This document shows positions 49,375 through 59,296 of a DNA stretch of 64,000 nucleotides, piece by piece. A program made the position numbers and the translations under genes. Location: positions 23,789 to 87,788 of the forward strand of contig CABTXP010000002.1 in NCBI GenBank assembly GCA_902488815.1, in the 5' to 3' direction. The first letter of the stretch is position 1; each line of letters begins with the position of its first letter. This stretch comes from an uncultured Eubacteriales bacterium (GTDB lineage: Bacteria > Bacillota > Clostridia > Tissierellales > Peptoniphilaceae). The notes beneath the pieces were generated by a model. That model was given only the letters and a program-made list of their open reading frames with translations, did not search any database and was not told where the DNA came from.

Positions 49375-50634
49375 TTAGTCAAATGGCTTCCTAAGACCAA
49401 TGACAACTGAATTTTCATCTAAAGCTACGTCCTTACTTGTAAGACACATTCCTTTTTTAATATGCCTTTTAGCTACTGCATTTTCGTTTATAAATCCTAT
49501 AGGCACAAGGTCCTCTGATTTTTTAATTGAATACTTTTCCAAAGTTCCGTAGATGGAGTTGCCCCCAATGCCTTCGATTTTTTCGCCGGGCAAAATATCT
49601 CTCTTCGCCACACATATTGTTTCGGCTGCAGGTGTGTCATAACTTGAAACTATTGAAGAGTCTCTTAACAATACGGCTTTTGCAATTGAAATGGGCACTT
49701 CAATACTTGTAAGGTGGTAGGGCCTGTACAAAAGATAGTTAGGTCCCTCGCCCATTTTTAAAAACCTCATGTCGTAGTCCATGCTCTCGCTCTTTGCTCT
49801 TACTACTGCAAAAACTCCCGGGGCAATACCTCTTACAAAGTCTACAACCTTGTAGGAGTTTAAGATGCCTCCCTCTTCTTTCAAAGATAAAATTGAAGGT
49901 AGGGTCTTTGTGTCTGCCGAGATGTTGTGACAACCTCTCACATCAGGTACAAAACCGGTAGAGTTTGCTACTGCATTTAATTCTATCATAGTATTGGTGC
50001 CGTCTACAAATGAAGTTAACATTCGCGGCGAAAGTTTTTTTGAAATTGCTTCCTCTGTAAGCTCTTCCACCGTGGCATATACATTTAGGGGATTGTTCTT
50101 TCCCTTGCCAAGTGCCAAGACTTCAAGGTCTACAAAGTTTGCAAACTCGTAGAGCTCTCTAATGGCTCCCGGTTCATCACCGGAAATGCCTGTATATATA
50201 AGTCCCTTTTCACGGGCACGTTTCGCAATTTCAATGCCGCAAGTGACATCCATCTCCACGTTAAGGCTCACAATGTCCCTTTCGTATTTAATGGCATCTA
50301 AAGAGAGCTTAGCTCCCGCCTCAATATTTCCCGTGGCATCAACTACCGCGTGAACATTAAGTGCCGCGGCAATTTCATTTACATCCGTCGCCACAACCTT
50401 GCCTTTTTTAACCGCGTCATGTGCTTTTGAAATTTTATCGCAGACTTCATAGTCCACTTCCATTTCGTCTAAAAACTCTATGACCTTATTTATATTTCTT
50501 GATGCAAGGCATACAGGATTAAAGTTTTCCATTTTAATTAGCTGCGCAAAAATGGACTTGCCCATTAAGCCCGCACCTACTATGCTCACATTTATATCGC
50601 CAAATTCTTTTAACTTTTTTAAAAGATAATTCAT
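49375..50634 (-). CDS. Homoserine-dehydrogenase-like NAD(P) protein with SAF domain (COG4091 type)
   Basis: 419 aa. N-terminal Rossmann fold with 'VSIVGAGLMGKSIFAQLI' and 'AVVDATGNIEAGAKLSLDAI', central catalytic-like domain, and a C-terminal SAF domain ('KRDILPGEKIEGIGGNSIYG...') as in sialate/altronate enzymes. Members act in sugar or sugar-acid metabolism, but the reaction is not established here. ATG 50634 is used, overlapping the previous stop (ATGA) with GGAGG upstream. Confidence 0.83.
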   Translation of the reverse strand: MNYLLKKLKEFGDINVSIVGAGLMGKSIFAQLIKMENFNPVCLASRNINKVIEFLDEMEVDYEVCDKISKAHDAVKKGKVVATDVNEIAAALNVHAVVDATGNIEAGAKLSLDAIKYERDIVSLNVEMDVTCGIEIAKRAREKGLIYTGISGDEPGAIRELYEFANFVDLEVLALGKGKNNPLNVYATVEELTEEAISKKLSPRMLTSFVDGTNTMIELNAVANSTGFVPDVRGCHNISADTKTLPSILSLKEEGGILNSYKVVDFVRGIAPGVFAVVRAKSESMDYDMRFLKMGEGPNYLLYRPYHLTSIEVPISIAKAVLLRDSSIVSSYDTPAAETICVAKRDILPGEKIEGIGGNSIYGTLEKYSIKKSEDLVPIGFINENAVAKRHIKKGMCLTSKDVALDENSVVIGLRKPFD

Positions 50635-51842
50635 ATGTCCTCCAAAGACAAAACCTTTCCGCAAAGTGCGGCAGATGAAAAGGCCCATTGAATGTTGTAG
50701 CCGCCGCAGTCGCCGTCCACGTCCAAGGCCTCACCTATTAGGTACAGTCCCTTTATAATTTTTGATTCCATTGTTTCGGAATTTACTTCCTCAGTTGAAA
50801 TTCCTCCGCAAGTCACTTGTGATTCTCCATATCCGTTTAAGCCTTCCACTTCAAATCGTGTGGATTGAAGAACCTTTATTATTCTATCACGAAGACTGTC
50901 ATTTATTTCTTTTAATGGAGTATTTTTATCAATATTTATTAAAGCTTCGACAACTCTTAGAAATTTCTTGTCACATACTCCCTCTATAAACTCACCTAAA
51001 GTTGAGTCGCTATTATTAAAAGCATTTACAGCAAAGCTTTCAAAGCCTTTCTCTAAATTATTTACGAAGGGTATCTCCATATAGAGTTTTGAATTTAAAT
51101 TCTCTCCCACTTTGCGAGACAAATCTAAAATCGGCGGGCCTGAGATGCCGTACTTTGTAAAGAGCAGGTCCCCTTCTTCTCTTCCTATGACCTTATCCTC
51201 TTTAATAAGTCTTACTTCTCCTACGACCTTTGTCCCTGCCAGGTGTCTTAAAAATTCACTCTTAAGTTTTACCTGCACAAGTCCCGGGAAAGGTTCGACC
51301 AATGTATGACCCAGGGATTTTAAAATGCGATAGCCGTTGCCGTCAGATCCCGAGACAGGCATACTCATTCCTCCCGTGGCAAAAACAACTCTGTCCACAT
51401 AAAAGGGCTCCTCATCTTTAAACTGTAATTTAAATCTGCCCTTGGTCTTTTCAATTTGTCGCAAAAAATAATTTGTGTGTATATAAATATTTTTCTTTTC
51501 AAGCTCCCGCAAGAAAAGATTTAAAACGGATGATGCTTTTAAAGTGACAGGATATGTCCTTCCGTTTTCAATTGAAGTAGAGAGCATGAGATGAGATTTG
51601 AAGAAGTCTATTGTCTCTTCCTTGCCGAAATAATTAAGTGCCGGCTTTACAAAGTCTCTATCCTCTCCATGGTAGTACTCAGGTCCCATGTTAAGGTTTG
51701 TATAGTTGCATCTGCCGTTGCCTGTTGCCAAAAGTTTTTTGCCGATGCGATTATTTCTTTCAAAAATATGTACTTCGTGTCCTTTAATTTGAAGTGCCGC
51801 CATTATTCCCGCAGCACCTCCGCCTATTATTCCTATTTTCAT
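50631..51842 (-). CDS. HI0933/YhiN-family flavoprotein
   Basis: 403 aa. FAD motif IGIIGGGAAGIMAAL, second signature RIGKKLLATGNGRCNYTN, 'RVVFATGGMSMPVSGSDG', 'TKYGISGPPILDLSR' and C-terminal 'QVTCGGIS' and 'EALDVDGDCGGYNIQWAFSSA', all typical of the BaiN/HI0933 group. Some members reduce bile-acid or aminoacetone-type substrates; the substrate is unknown. Coupled to the downstream SAF gene. Confidence 0.9.
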   Translation of the reverse strand: MKIGIIGGGAAGIMAALQIKGHEVHIFERNNRIGKKLLATGNGRCNYTNLNMGPEYYHGEDRDFVKPALNYFGKEETIDFFKSHLMLSTSIENGRTYPVTLKASSVLNLFLRELEKKNIYIHTNYFLRQIEKTKGRFKLQFKDEEPFYVDRVVFATGGMSMPVSGSDGNGYRILKSLGHTLVEPFPGLVQVKLKSEFLRHLAGTKVVGEVRLIKEDKVIGREEGDLLFTKYGISGPPILDLSRKVGENLNSKLYMEIPFVNNLEKGFESFAVNAFNNSDSTLGEFIEGVCDKKFLRVVEALINIDKNTPLKEINDSLRDRIIKVLQSTRFEVEGLNGYGESQVTCGGISTEEVNSETMESKIIKGLYLIGEALDVDGDCGGYNIQWAFSSAALCGKVLSLEDI

Positions 51843-51928
51843 TCTATACCTGCCTTGGTCTAATTATAACAACAAATGGGTGTTTATAATAGTGCTTTAA
51901 TGTATATAATATTCTTTAAGGAGGCATT

Positions 51929-53134
51929 ATGAAAAATATTGCAAAGAGATTTATAAATTACGCTAAGTATAATACGGCATCGGATCCTAAAGTTGAGACA
52001 TGCCCTTCGACCAAATCACAGTTGAGTTTTGGCGAGGTACTTGTCGAAGAACTAAAGGACATAGGTGTTTCAAATGTATATCAATCAAAGGACGGCTACA
52101 TCTACGGAGAGATACCGAAGAATATTGAAGGGGCACCTGCCATCGGTTTTATCGCACACATGGATACAAGCCCCGACTTCTCATCAGTCAATGTAAACCC
52201 CAAGCACTTCACCTATGAAGGCGGAGACATTGAGCTTAAAGGCAGAAGTATAAAAGTAAAAGAGTTTCCATTTTTAAATAATTTAGTGGGAGAAGAATTA
52301 ATTACCGCCGACGGCACAACGCTCTTAGGTGCAGATGACAAGGCCGGCATTACCATAATAATGGAAGGAGCCAAGTACTTACTTGAAAACCCGGACATTA
52401 AACATGGCACGGTGAAGATAGGCTTCACACCTGATGAAGAAATAGGCCGAGGCGCAAAGTTATTTGACGTAAAGGACTTTGCTTGCGACTTCGCCTATAC
52501 CTTTGACGGCGGACCGATAGGCGAGCTTGAATATGAAAACTTTAACGGCGCAAGTGTAGTCCTTACAGTTGAAGGAGTTAATATTCACCCCGGCAGCGCA
52601 AAGGACATTATGGTCAATTCAATTTTGGTGGCAAATGAATTTATTTCAATGCTGCCTTCAAATGAAACACCTGCCACAACGGAAGGCTATGAAGGTTTCT
52701 ACCATGTAATGGACTTCCAAGGCACAGTTGAAAAAACTGTAGTTGAAATGATTATAAGAGATCACGACAAAGAAATTTTTGAAAACAGAAAGAAGTACGT
52801 GAGAGAATGTGCCGACAAGCTTAACGAAAAGTACAAAGGACTTGTAAAGTGTGAAATAGAAGACTCCTACTACAACATGAGAGGAGTCATTGAAAAGAAT
52901 ATGCACATTGTAGACCTGGCAAGAGAGTCTATGGAAGAAGTGGGCATTAAGCCTTTGATCCAAGCAATAAGAGGCGGTACTGACGGCGCTACTCTTTCAT
53001 ACATGGGTCTGCCCTGCCCCAACCTTTTCACAGGAGGATACAACTTCCACGGTCCTTACGAATTAATTCCCGTTGCACACATGGAAAAAGGCGTTGAGCT
53101 AATGATTAAAATTGTAGAGAGGGCTTGTAAATGA
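51929..53134 (+). CDS. pepT: Peptidase T (tripeptide aminopeptidase)
   Basis: 401 aa M20B metallopeptidase. Zn-site text 'FIAHMDTSPD', 'LLGADDKAGI', 'FTPDEEIGRGA', 'FTFDGG'-like 'YTFDGGPIGELEYEN', and the late 'AIRGGTDGATLSYMGLPCPNLFTGG...HGPYE'. It removes the N-terminal residue of tripeptides. AGGAGG precedes ATG 51929. Overlaps pepD by 4 bases: a peptide-degrading pair that fits a peptide-using anaerobe. Confidence 0.97.
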   Translation: MKNIAKRFINYAKYNTASDPKVETCPSTKSQLSFGEVLVEELKDIGVSNVYQSKDGYIYGEIPKNIEGAPAIGFIAHMDTSPDFSSVNVNPKHFTYEGGDIELKGRSIKVKEFPFLNNLVGEELITADGTTLLGADDKAGITIIMEGAKYLLENPDIKHGTVKIGFTPDEEIGRGAKLFDVKDFACDFAYTFDGGPIGELEYENFNGASVVLTVEGVNIHPGSAKDIMVNSILVANEFISMLPSNETPATTEGYEGFYHVMDFQGTVEKTVVEMIIRDHDKEIFENRKKYVRECADKLNEKYKGLVKCEIEDSYYNMRGVIEKNMHIVDLARESMEEVGIKPLIQAIRGGTDGATLSYMGLPCPNLFTGGYNFHGPYELIPVAHMEKGVELMIKIVERACK

Positions 53135-54537
53135 AAGACATTGAAAGAATATTAAAACACTTTAAAGACATTTCAAATATACCGAGAGGATCTGGAAACG
53201 AAGAAGAAGTTTCAAAATTTATTGAGGCCTTCGGCAAAAATTTAGGACTTGAGACAAAGAGAGACGAAGTTAACAACGTGATAATTATTAAGCCTGCCAC
53301 ACCGGGCTATGAAAATTCAAAGACCGTTGTAGTCCAAGGTCACATGGACATGGTGTGTGAAAAGACTTTAAACAGCAATCACGACTTTTTAAAAGATCCA
53401 ATTGCAAATATTAAAGAGGGCGACTTTATTCACGCAGATGAGACAACATTAGGTGCGGACAACGGTATTGCCGTTGCCACCGCCATGGCTTTGTTGGAAG
53501 ATAAGAGCGTTGTTCATCCAAAACTTGAGTGCCTATTTACAGTAGAAGAAGAAACTACTATGAAGGGCGCCAACCATTTAAAAGAAAGTGACTTGGAAGG
53601 CCGCATTATTTTAAACATTGACTCAGAAGAAGAAGGTGAGCTCACCTGCTCAAGTGCCGGGGGCAAGCTTTACATGGGACACTTTGAAAGAGAGTTCATG
53701 CCGGCAGGAGATGAAAAGTCTTATAAGATTTCCCTAAAGGGACTATTAGGCGGTCACTCCGGAGTTCAAATTCAAAAGAACAAGGGCAACGCCGTTAAAC
53801 TTTTGGCAGAAGTATTAAAGGACATGAATGGCTACAGAATAGCAGACTTTAAGTCCGGCACAAAGAACAACGCCATCCCGAGGAGCGGCGAAGTAATTGT
53901 CCTTTCACCAGATGATGACTTTGAGTCCAAGGTTAAAGATGCGTTTGAAAAAGTAAAGGAAGCTCACAAGGAAGTGGAAGGCGAAATAGTTTTTGACTTG
54001 GAAGGAGCAAGTCCGTCCCCCGCAATGTCTATTGATGATTCAAAAGACTTTGTAAATTATCTTTCGGAACTTCACACCGGACTCTACTCCGTTATGAAGG
54101 AAGGATTTACGGAAACAAGTTCCAACCTTGCAATAGTTGAAAGAACTTCAAAAGGTTTTGACGTTCACAACTTACAACGTTCCGCATCTCACGAAAAGAT
54201 GGACGAGCTTGACAAGAAAATTAAAGACACTTCGGACAAGTACAAAGTTAAATTTGAATACACCGGCGAGTACCCGGCATGGGAATACAACGAAAATTCA
54301 AAGCTGAAAAATTTGGCAATGAAATTATACAAAGACATTACAGGAAAAGATATGTTGGTGCGTATAACTCACGGCGGACTGGAGTGCGGAGTATTTTCAA
54401 ACACCTTCCCCGGCGTAGACATTATCTCCTACGGCCCGAACATTTTCGGAGCACACACTCCCAAGGAAAAATTTCAAATTTCTTCCGTGGAAAGAGTTTA
54501 CGACTATACAAAAGAACTTTTAAAAAATTTAAAATAA
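53131..54537 (+). CDS. pepD: Aminoacyl-histidine dipeptidase (Xaa-His dipeptidase)
   Basis: 468 aa M20 metallopeptidase with 'VQGHMDMVCEK', 'LGADNGIAVATAMAL', 'FTVEEETTMKGA', 'NIDSEEEGELTCSSAGG' and 'GLLGGHSGVQI'. It cleaves Xaa-His and other dipeptides in the cytoplasm. The start overlaps the pepT stop (ATGA). Ends with a terminator. Confidence 0.95.
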   Translation: MKDIERILKHFKDISNIPRGSGNEEEVSKFIEAFGKNLGLETKRDEVNNVIIIKPATPGYENSKTVVVQGHMDMVCEKTLNSNHDFLKDPIANIKEGDFIHADETTLGADNGIAVATAMALLEDKSVVHPKLECLFTVEEETTMKGANHLKESDLEGRIILNIDSEEEGELTCSSAGGKLYMGHFEREFMPAGDEKSYKISLKGLLGGHSGVQIQKNKGNAVKLLAEVLKDMNGYRIADFKSGTKNNAIPRSGEVIVLSPDDDFESKVKDAFEKVKEAHKEVEGEIVFDLEGASPSPAMSIDDSKDFVNYLSELHTGLYSVMKEGFTETSSNLAIVERTSKGFDVHNLQRSASHEKMDELDKKIKDTSDKYKVKFEYTGEYPAWEYNENSKLKNLAMKLYKDITGKDMLVRITHGGLECGVFSNTFPGVDIISYGPNIFGAHTPKEKFQISSVERVYDYTKELLKNLK

Positions 54538-54572
54538 AAAAAAAGACAATCCCTTGAGATTGTCTTTTTATT
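54536..54572. terminator. Bidirectional terminator (pepD / NSS transporter)
   Basis: AAAAGACAATC / GATTGTCTTTTT stem (54541-54568) with an A run before and T run after. Confidence 0.88.
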
Positions 54573-55909
54573 TAGAAAGCAACTTTGTAATAAAGAGCTA
54601 TAAAGGTAAGGATAACCGCCGCAGGCACATATATAAACTTGCCCACATAGTACCATGCGTTTGAAACTTTTTTCGAAGCACCTAAGTTCACCTCGTTGAT
54701 CAAGTCGTCCTTGTCCATAATATAAAAGAATGTAAAAGCACCAAGTGCCGCGCCGATGGGGATGATGTAAATTGAAACAAGATCCATCCACGGGCCCCAA
54801 CCTGTCATGATGGCACCCTTAACACCGCCGATTGGATTCATAAAAAGCCCCGGCACAAATGCCACAATGCCGATTAAAATAAGAGCTACGTTGCGAGTGA
54901 GTTTGGGAAAAGTGTGCATTAAAGATTCGCACACTACTTCAAACATATTTTGAAGAGAAGAAATTCCTCCGAACAAAACTGCAAGATAGAGAACAACTGC
55001 AAAAATTCCGCCGCCCCTTATTGATTGAAGTATCTTAGGGAGAGTCACAAACAACATTCCCGGTCCCCCTTGTGGGTCTTGGGAGAAAGAAAAGAGCGCC
55101 GGCACAATGACAAGTGTTGCGACGAGTGCTGCCAGTGTGTCGAAGAAACCTGTCTGTCTTGCACCCGACAGTATGTCCTCGTCCTTTGAAAGATATGCGC
55201 CGCAGACAATCATTCCGCTTCCCGTAATGGATAGAGAGAAGAAAGCCTGTCCCATTGCCCCTACAATTACATTTGGATCCTTTAACATTTCAAAGTCCGG
55301 CGTGAAGATGAATTTATATCCATCAACCACTCCGGGGAAAAACGCAATTCTTATTGCTAAAATTACAAATAAGAAAAAGAACAAAGGCATCATAAATTTG
55401 TTTGCCTTTTCAATTGAAGACGCACCCCTCACGCAAGTTAAAAGTGTAATAATAATTACCGCAACTTGGTACCATACTACGGAGAAGTTTGTTCCTGAAA
55501 ATCCTGCAAACCATTCGTCGGTAGCAACGGTCATAAGAGTTCCCGTGACGGCATCTGTTAAAGATTTAAGTACATAGGACACAATTATTGCATAGCCGAT
55601 GGAGATACACAGCGATCCCGCCAAGGGCAAAAAGCCCAGGATCTTCCCCACTTTTCCAAGGCCTCTGTTGGACCACGCCTTTTCATAAGCGCCCACTGTA
55701 CCTGTCCCTGCAAAACGTCCCGCAGCATACTCAGACGTAAGTCCTACAAAAGAAAATAGGACAATAAAGATTAGGTATATGAGCAAAAATGCTCCGCCGC
55801 CGTTTGCAGTTATTTTATATGGAAAGCCCCACACATTTGCCATGCCTACCGCCGATCCAACGGCAGTTAGTATAAAGCCCCATTTAGATTTAAATAAATT
55901 ATTTTTCAT
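54572..55909 (-). CDS. Sodium-dependent amino acid transporter (NSS/SNF family)
   Basis: 445 aa, eleven to twelve membrane helices. NSS signature 'GFILTAVGSAVGMANVWGFPYKITANGGGAFLLIYLIF' with Na-site residues and the unwound TM1, and 'TGSGMIVCGAYLSKDEDI' mid-way. These import amino acids such as tryptophan, tyrosine or leucine with sodium. The substrate is not readable. Convergent to pepT-pepD. GGAGGTATT precedes the ATG. Confidence 0.93.
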   Translation of the reverse strand: MKNNLFKSKWGFILTAVGSAVGMANVWGFPYKITANGGGAFLLIYLIFIVLFSFVGLTSEYAAGRFAGTGTVGAYEKAWSNRGLGKVGKILGFLPLAGSLCISIGYAIIVSYVLKSLTDAVTGTLMTVATDEWFAGFSGTNFSVVWYQVAVIIITLLTCVRGASSIEKANKFMMPLFFFLFVILAIRIAFFPGVVDGYKFIFTPDFEMLKDPNVIVGAMGQAFFSLSITGSGMIVCGAYLSKDEDILSGARQTGFFDTLAALVATLVIVPALFSFSQDPQGGPGMLFVTLPKILQSIRGGGIFAVVLYLAVLFGGISSLQNMFEVVCESLMHTFPKLTRNVALILIGIVAFVPGLFMNPIGGVKGAIMTGWGPWMDLVSIYIIPIGAALGAFTFFYIMDKDDLINEVNLGASKKVSNAWYYVGKFIYVPAAVILTFIALYYKVAF

Positions 55910-55967
55910 AATACCTCCGATTGGGTTACATTATACATTAAAGACTGAAAATAATCTCTTTATCCAA

Positions 55968-55992
55968 ATAAAAAAAGGACTTTCGTCCTTCA
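55968..55992 (-). terminator. Terminator after trxB
   Basis: Minus strand AAGGAC-GAAA-GTCCTT with a seven-T run (55991-55970). Confidence 0.82.
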
Positions 55993-55993
55993 A

Positions 55994-56938
55994 TTATTTC
56001 AATCCTTCGTATAGAGTTCCCTCTTTTTCGGCAATATATCTTTCAGCGTTAATAGCCGCAATAGCTCCGTCTGAAGCTGCAGTTACAACCTGTCTTATTT
56101 TTTTCGACCTCACGTCGCCTATGGCATAGACTCCTTCAATGTTGGTCTCCATCTCTTCGTTGGTTACAATGTAGCCGTCCTTTAAAGTTAAAGTGTCTTT
56201 AAAGAGTTCAGTCTGTGCCACATTTCCTATGAAGACAAAAATTCCGAAGAGTTCCTTGTCACTTGAGATAGTTGTCACTTCGCCGGTCTTTTTGTTTTTA
56301 AGGACCAACTCATTGACAATTTTGTCGCCTTTAACTTCTTCCACTACAGTGTCCCAAATAAATTTAATATTGGGAGTATTCATAGCTCTGTCCTGTAAGT
56401 TCTTTGAAGCACGAAGCTCGTCTCTTCTGTGAACTATGTAAACGGTACTTGCAAATTTTGAAATAAATAGGGCCTCGTCAACTGCCGAGTCGCCGCCGCC
56501 TATTACATAGACAGGCAGGTCTTGGTAGAAAGCCGCATCACATGTGGCGCAGTAGGACACGCCTCTGCCTTGAAATTCTTTTTCACCAGGCACACCCATT
56601 TCCCTGGGCTTTGCACCTGTGGCGACTATTACTGTCTTGGACTCATAGACCTTGTCCCCCGCCGTAACTTTTTTAACAGTGCCTTCAAGGTCAACCTTCT
56701 CAACAGTTTCGTAAATAAATTCCGCTCCGAAGTTTTCACCTTGTTCCTTCATCACTTGCCCAAGTTCCATGCCATCTATTTTAATAATGCCGGGGTAGTT
56801 TTCCACATCAGCTGTCCCTGCAATTTGTCCACCTTCAATGGTGCCTTCAATGACCAAAGTCTTAAGCTTTGACCTTGAAGCATATAGAGCCGCGGAAAGA
56901 CCTCCCGGACCTCCCCCGATTATAATCAAATCATACAT
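55994..56938 (-). CDS. trxB: Thioredoxin reductase
   Basis: 314 aa. FAD motif 'LIIIGGGPGGLSAALYASRS', NADPH domain with the redox pair CATCD, 'VIGGGDSAVDEALF' and 'VYAIGDVRSKKIRQVVTAASDGAIA'. It reduces thioredoxin with NADPH. ATG 56938 is used (AGGAGGAGA upstream). The thioredoxin gene is not adjacent. Confidence 0.96.
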   Translation of the reverse strand: MYDLIIIGGGPGGLSAALYASRSKLKTLVIEGTIEGGQIAGTADVENYPGIIKIDGMELGQVMKEQGENFGAEFIYETVEKVDLEGTVKKVTAGDKVYESKTVIVATGAKPREMGVPGEKEFQGRGVSYCATCDAAFYQDLPVYVIGGGDSAVDEALFISKFASTVYIVHRRDELRASKNLQDRAMNTPNIKFIWDTVVEEVKGDKIVNELVLKNKKTGEVTTISSDKELFGIFVFIGNVAQTELFKDTLTLKDGYIVTNEEMETNIEGVYAIGDVRSKKIRQVVTAASDGAIAAINAERYIAEKEGTLYEGLK

Positions 56939-57016
56939 TCTATCTCCTCCTAAATCATATCTACCCAATTGAAAAATTTTTGAACATAGGATATTGTAAA
57001 GGGTATGGAGGAAAAA

Positions 57017-58699
57017 ATGAAGAAGAATTTTAAAATATTTTTAAGCCTTATATTTATACTTACCTTTACCGTAGGAAATGTTTTTGCAATAACGGTAACT
57101 GATTGGAAAAATAATTTAACCGTAAACGATGGCGGCGGAGCAAATATATCTGAAGAAATCACCTATGACCCCGACGGCAAAATAAACGGCGTCTACAGAA
57201 CTATAAATGTTAAAGCGGAAGACATTGAACTAACCAAAGTAATGGTTGACGGAACAGACTATGCATTAAAAGAAGATGCCAAGAAGGGAGACGAAGGCGT
57301 CTACACTTTAAATAACAAAGACGACCTAGTGGAAATTAAAGTATTTAAACCGACTAAGTCACCCTTCACATTGACACTTCAATACGAAATGAAGGGCATA
57401 ATAGAAAAAGGCAAGGACTTCGGCCACCTTTGGTACTCTTTCTTTAACGACAACGACGGCGAAGTTAAGAACATGGAAGGCACAATTACCTTCCCCGGTA
57501 GAGACATTTCTTCATACGAAGTATACAGAGGAGATGCCGAAAGATCCGGCGACACCTTTACAGTCCGTGGAGAAAATATTAAGTCCAAGGACAAGTTGGA
57601 GCTTGATATACTCTTTGATGTAAATGAATTTAAAAATTATTCCAAGGAAATCGACGTGACAAAGTTGGAATACACAGATGAAATAAAATGGAATGAAATA
57701 AAAAAGGAACAAAATGCAAATAGGGCTAAGGACATTTTGGCTATTGTCTCCGGAATATTTGCAGTCCTTGCCATAGTCCTCCCTCTATACTTCTATAGGA
57801 AAATCAAAAATAAATTCGGCGAAGGAAGAGAAGCATCAGGTGAGCTTACAATGCTTGCCCCTGCTCTTGCAGTTGGATTTATAAGAGGCAATTACAGTTA
57901 CATGTCCATGCTTCTTGCCACGCTCTTGGACTTTGAAAGAAAGGGCATTGTAAAAATTTCCGAAGAAAAATATCTCACACGAAAAGGCAAAGAGAGAACC
58001 AATATAATTTTTACAAAGACGGGAAAGACACCTGAGCTAAAAAACGAAAACTATTTGTACAACTGGCTCTTTGAAGACAAGAACACATTTGAAACAAGAA
58101 CTATAAACGAATTCAGAACAAAGGATGCTGAAACATTTTACCAAAAAGGCTCCCTTTGGACTGAAGCAATTACAAATGAATTAAAGGACATGGGACTTAA
58201 ACCTGTGACAAAATCTCATACGGTATTGGGAGCACTTTCCCTAATAGCCGTGCCGTTACTCTTGGTCCTTGCACTAATATCAATTATTAATGGAGTAACC
58301 TTAGGTTATGCAATACTTCCCTCATTAGCAGTTCTTACTGTGGTGGGAATAAAGTCCTTCTCACTTAACACTCCCTACGGCAAAGAGCAATTTAATAAGT
58401 GGAACGAACTTCTCACAGCCTTCGGCAAAAAAGATTTTCAAATGGAAGGCTTTGAGGACAAGAAGGACGATGTCATGTTGTATCGCATCGCCATGGGCAA
58501 CGACTACAAACAAAATTTGGAATTTGCAAGGCGCATCGACTTGGATACAAACACTTACTTCCCCTTCTACTGGACTGCCACAAACGGCAGATCTGTAATG
58601 CAAACTACAATTAACAGAACATTTACAGGCTCATCCTCAGGCGTAACAACATCATCCGGCAGCTCAGCCTCAGGTGGAGGCGGCACAGGTTCGTTCTAA
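57017..58699 (+). CDS. DUF2207 membrane protein
   Basis: 560 aa. Signal peptide (about 1-24), an extracellular beta-rich DUF2207 domain (about 30-215; 'YDPDGKINGVYRTINVK'), a membrane helix (about 238-262), a cytoplasmic part with 'RGNYSYMSMLLATLLDFERKGIVKI' (winged-helix-like), two more helices (about 403-450), and a Ser/Gly-rich C-terminal tail ending GGGGTGSF. Function unknown; the family is common in Firmicutes and looks envelope-related. GGAGG precedes ATG 57017. Confidence 0.85.
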   Translation: MKKNFKIFLSLIFILTFTVGNVFAITVTDWKNNLTVNDGGGANISEEITYDPDGKINGVYRTINVKAEDIELTKVMVDGTDYALKEDAKKGDEGVYTLNNKDDLVEIKVFKPTKSPFTLTLQYEMKGIIEKGKDFGHLWYSFFNDNDGEVKNMEGTITFPGRDISSYEVYRGDAERSGDTFTVRGENIKSKDKLELDILFDVNEFKNYSKEIDVTKLEYTDEIKWNEIKKEQNANRAKDILAIVSGIFAVLAIVLPLYFYRKIKNKFGEGREASGELTMLAPALAVGFIRGNYSYMSMLLATLLDFERKGIVKISEEKYLTRKGKERTNIIFTKTGKTPELKNENYLYNWLFEDKNTFETRTINEFRTKDAETFYQKGSLWTEAITNELKDMGLKPVTKSHTVLGALSLIAVPLLLVLALISIINGVTLGYAILPSLAVLTVVGIKSFSLNTPYGKEQFNKWNELLTAFGKKDFQMEGFEDKKDDVMLYRIAMGNDYKQNLEFARRIDLDTNTYFPFYWTATNGRSVMQTTINRTFTGSSSGVTTSSGSSASGGGGTGSF

Positions 58700-58704
58700 A
58701 AAAA

Positions 58705-58738
58705 TAAGAGGGTCAGTTCATCTGCCCTCTTTTTTCAT
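58705..58738. terminator. Bidirectional terminator (DUF2207 / NimA-like)
   Basis: AGAGGGTCAG / CTGCCCTCT imperfect stem (58709-58735), A run before and T run after. Confidence 0.8.
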
Positions 58739-58742
58739 TGCC

Positions 58743-59219
58743 TTATGACTCGTTACACAACTTCCCGGTCATGTGGTCAATAGAAAGTTCCATAACCTTT
58801 GTCACCCTTAACATTCTTTTAATAGTGTCCTCAACGTTTTGAGGATCAGGGTCAAACTTCAAGCCGAATTTTCTCATAATCTCTTCTTTACGACTCTCAT
58901 CTTCCACAAATTTTATTTTGCCGAAGATTATAACGCTCTTTATATTTAAAGCCCAATCCCCTTCTTTTCTAAAGCCCTTGTCGTAGACGCAAAAAGACAC
59001 TTGATTGTCTCTCATTAAAGCGTCAATTTTATGCCCCTTCATGGCGCTGTGAAAATATAGCTTCTCCGACTCCTTGTCGTAGTAGAAGTTCATGGGAAAG
59101 CCGTAGGGATATCCGTCCTCTCCGTAAATGGAAAGAATGCCTCGCCACTCCTTTAGTAAAATTTCAACACATTCATCCTTGCCAAGTTGTTGCTTGGCTC
59201 TTCTCATTTCTCTAAACAT
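58743..59219 (-). CDS. Pyridoxamine-phosphate-oxidase-fold flavin protein (NimA-like)
   Basis: 158 aa split-barrel protein with 'EWRGILSIYGEDGYPYGFPMNFYYD', 'LYFHSAMKGHKIDALMRDNQVSFCVYD' and 'SVIIFGKIKFVED', the pattern of NimA / FMN-binding nitroreductase-like proteins. Such proteins bind FMN or heme and some reduce 5-nitroimidazoles. Resistance activity is not proven. ATG 59219 is used because GAGGTG lies 3 bases upstream. Confidence 0.85.
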   Translation of the reverse strand: MFREMRRAKQQLGKDECVEILLKEWRGILSIYGEDGYPYGFPMNFYYDKESEKLYFHSAMKGHKIDALMRDNQVSFCVYDKGFRKEGDWALNIKSVIIFGKIKFVEDESRKEEIMRKFGLKFDPDPQNVEDTIKRMLRVTKVMELSIDHMTGKLCNES

Positions 59220-59269
59220 ATGCACCTCATAATTTATACTTACATACATATTAACTTATAGAGGGGAAT

Positions 59270-59296
59270 AAAAAAAGCGAGTTGCCTCGCCTTTAT
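59270..59296 (-). terminator. Terminator after the secreted stalk protein
   Basis: Minus strand GCGAG-GCAA-CTCGC followed by seven T (59291-59270). Confidence 0.8.
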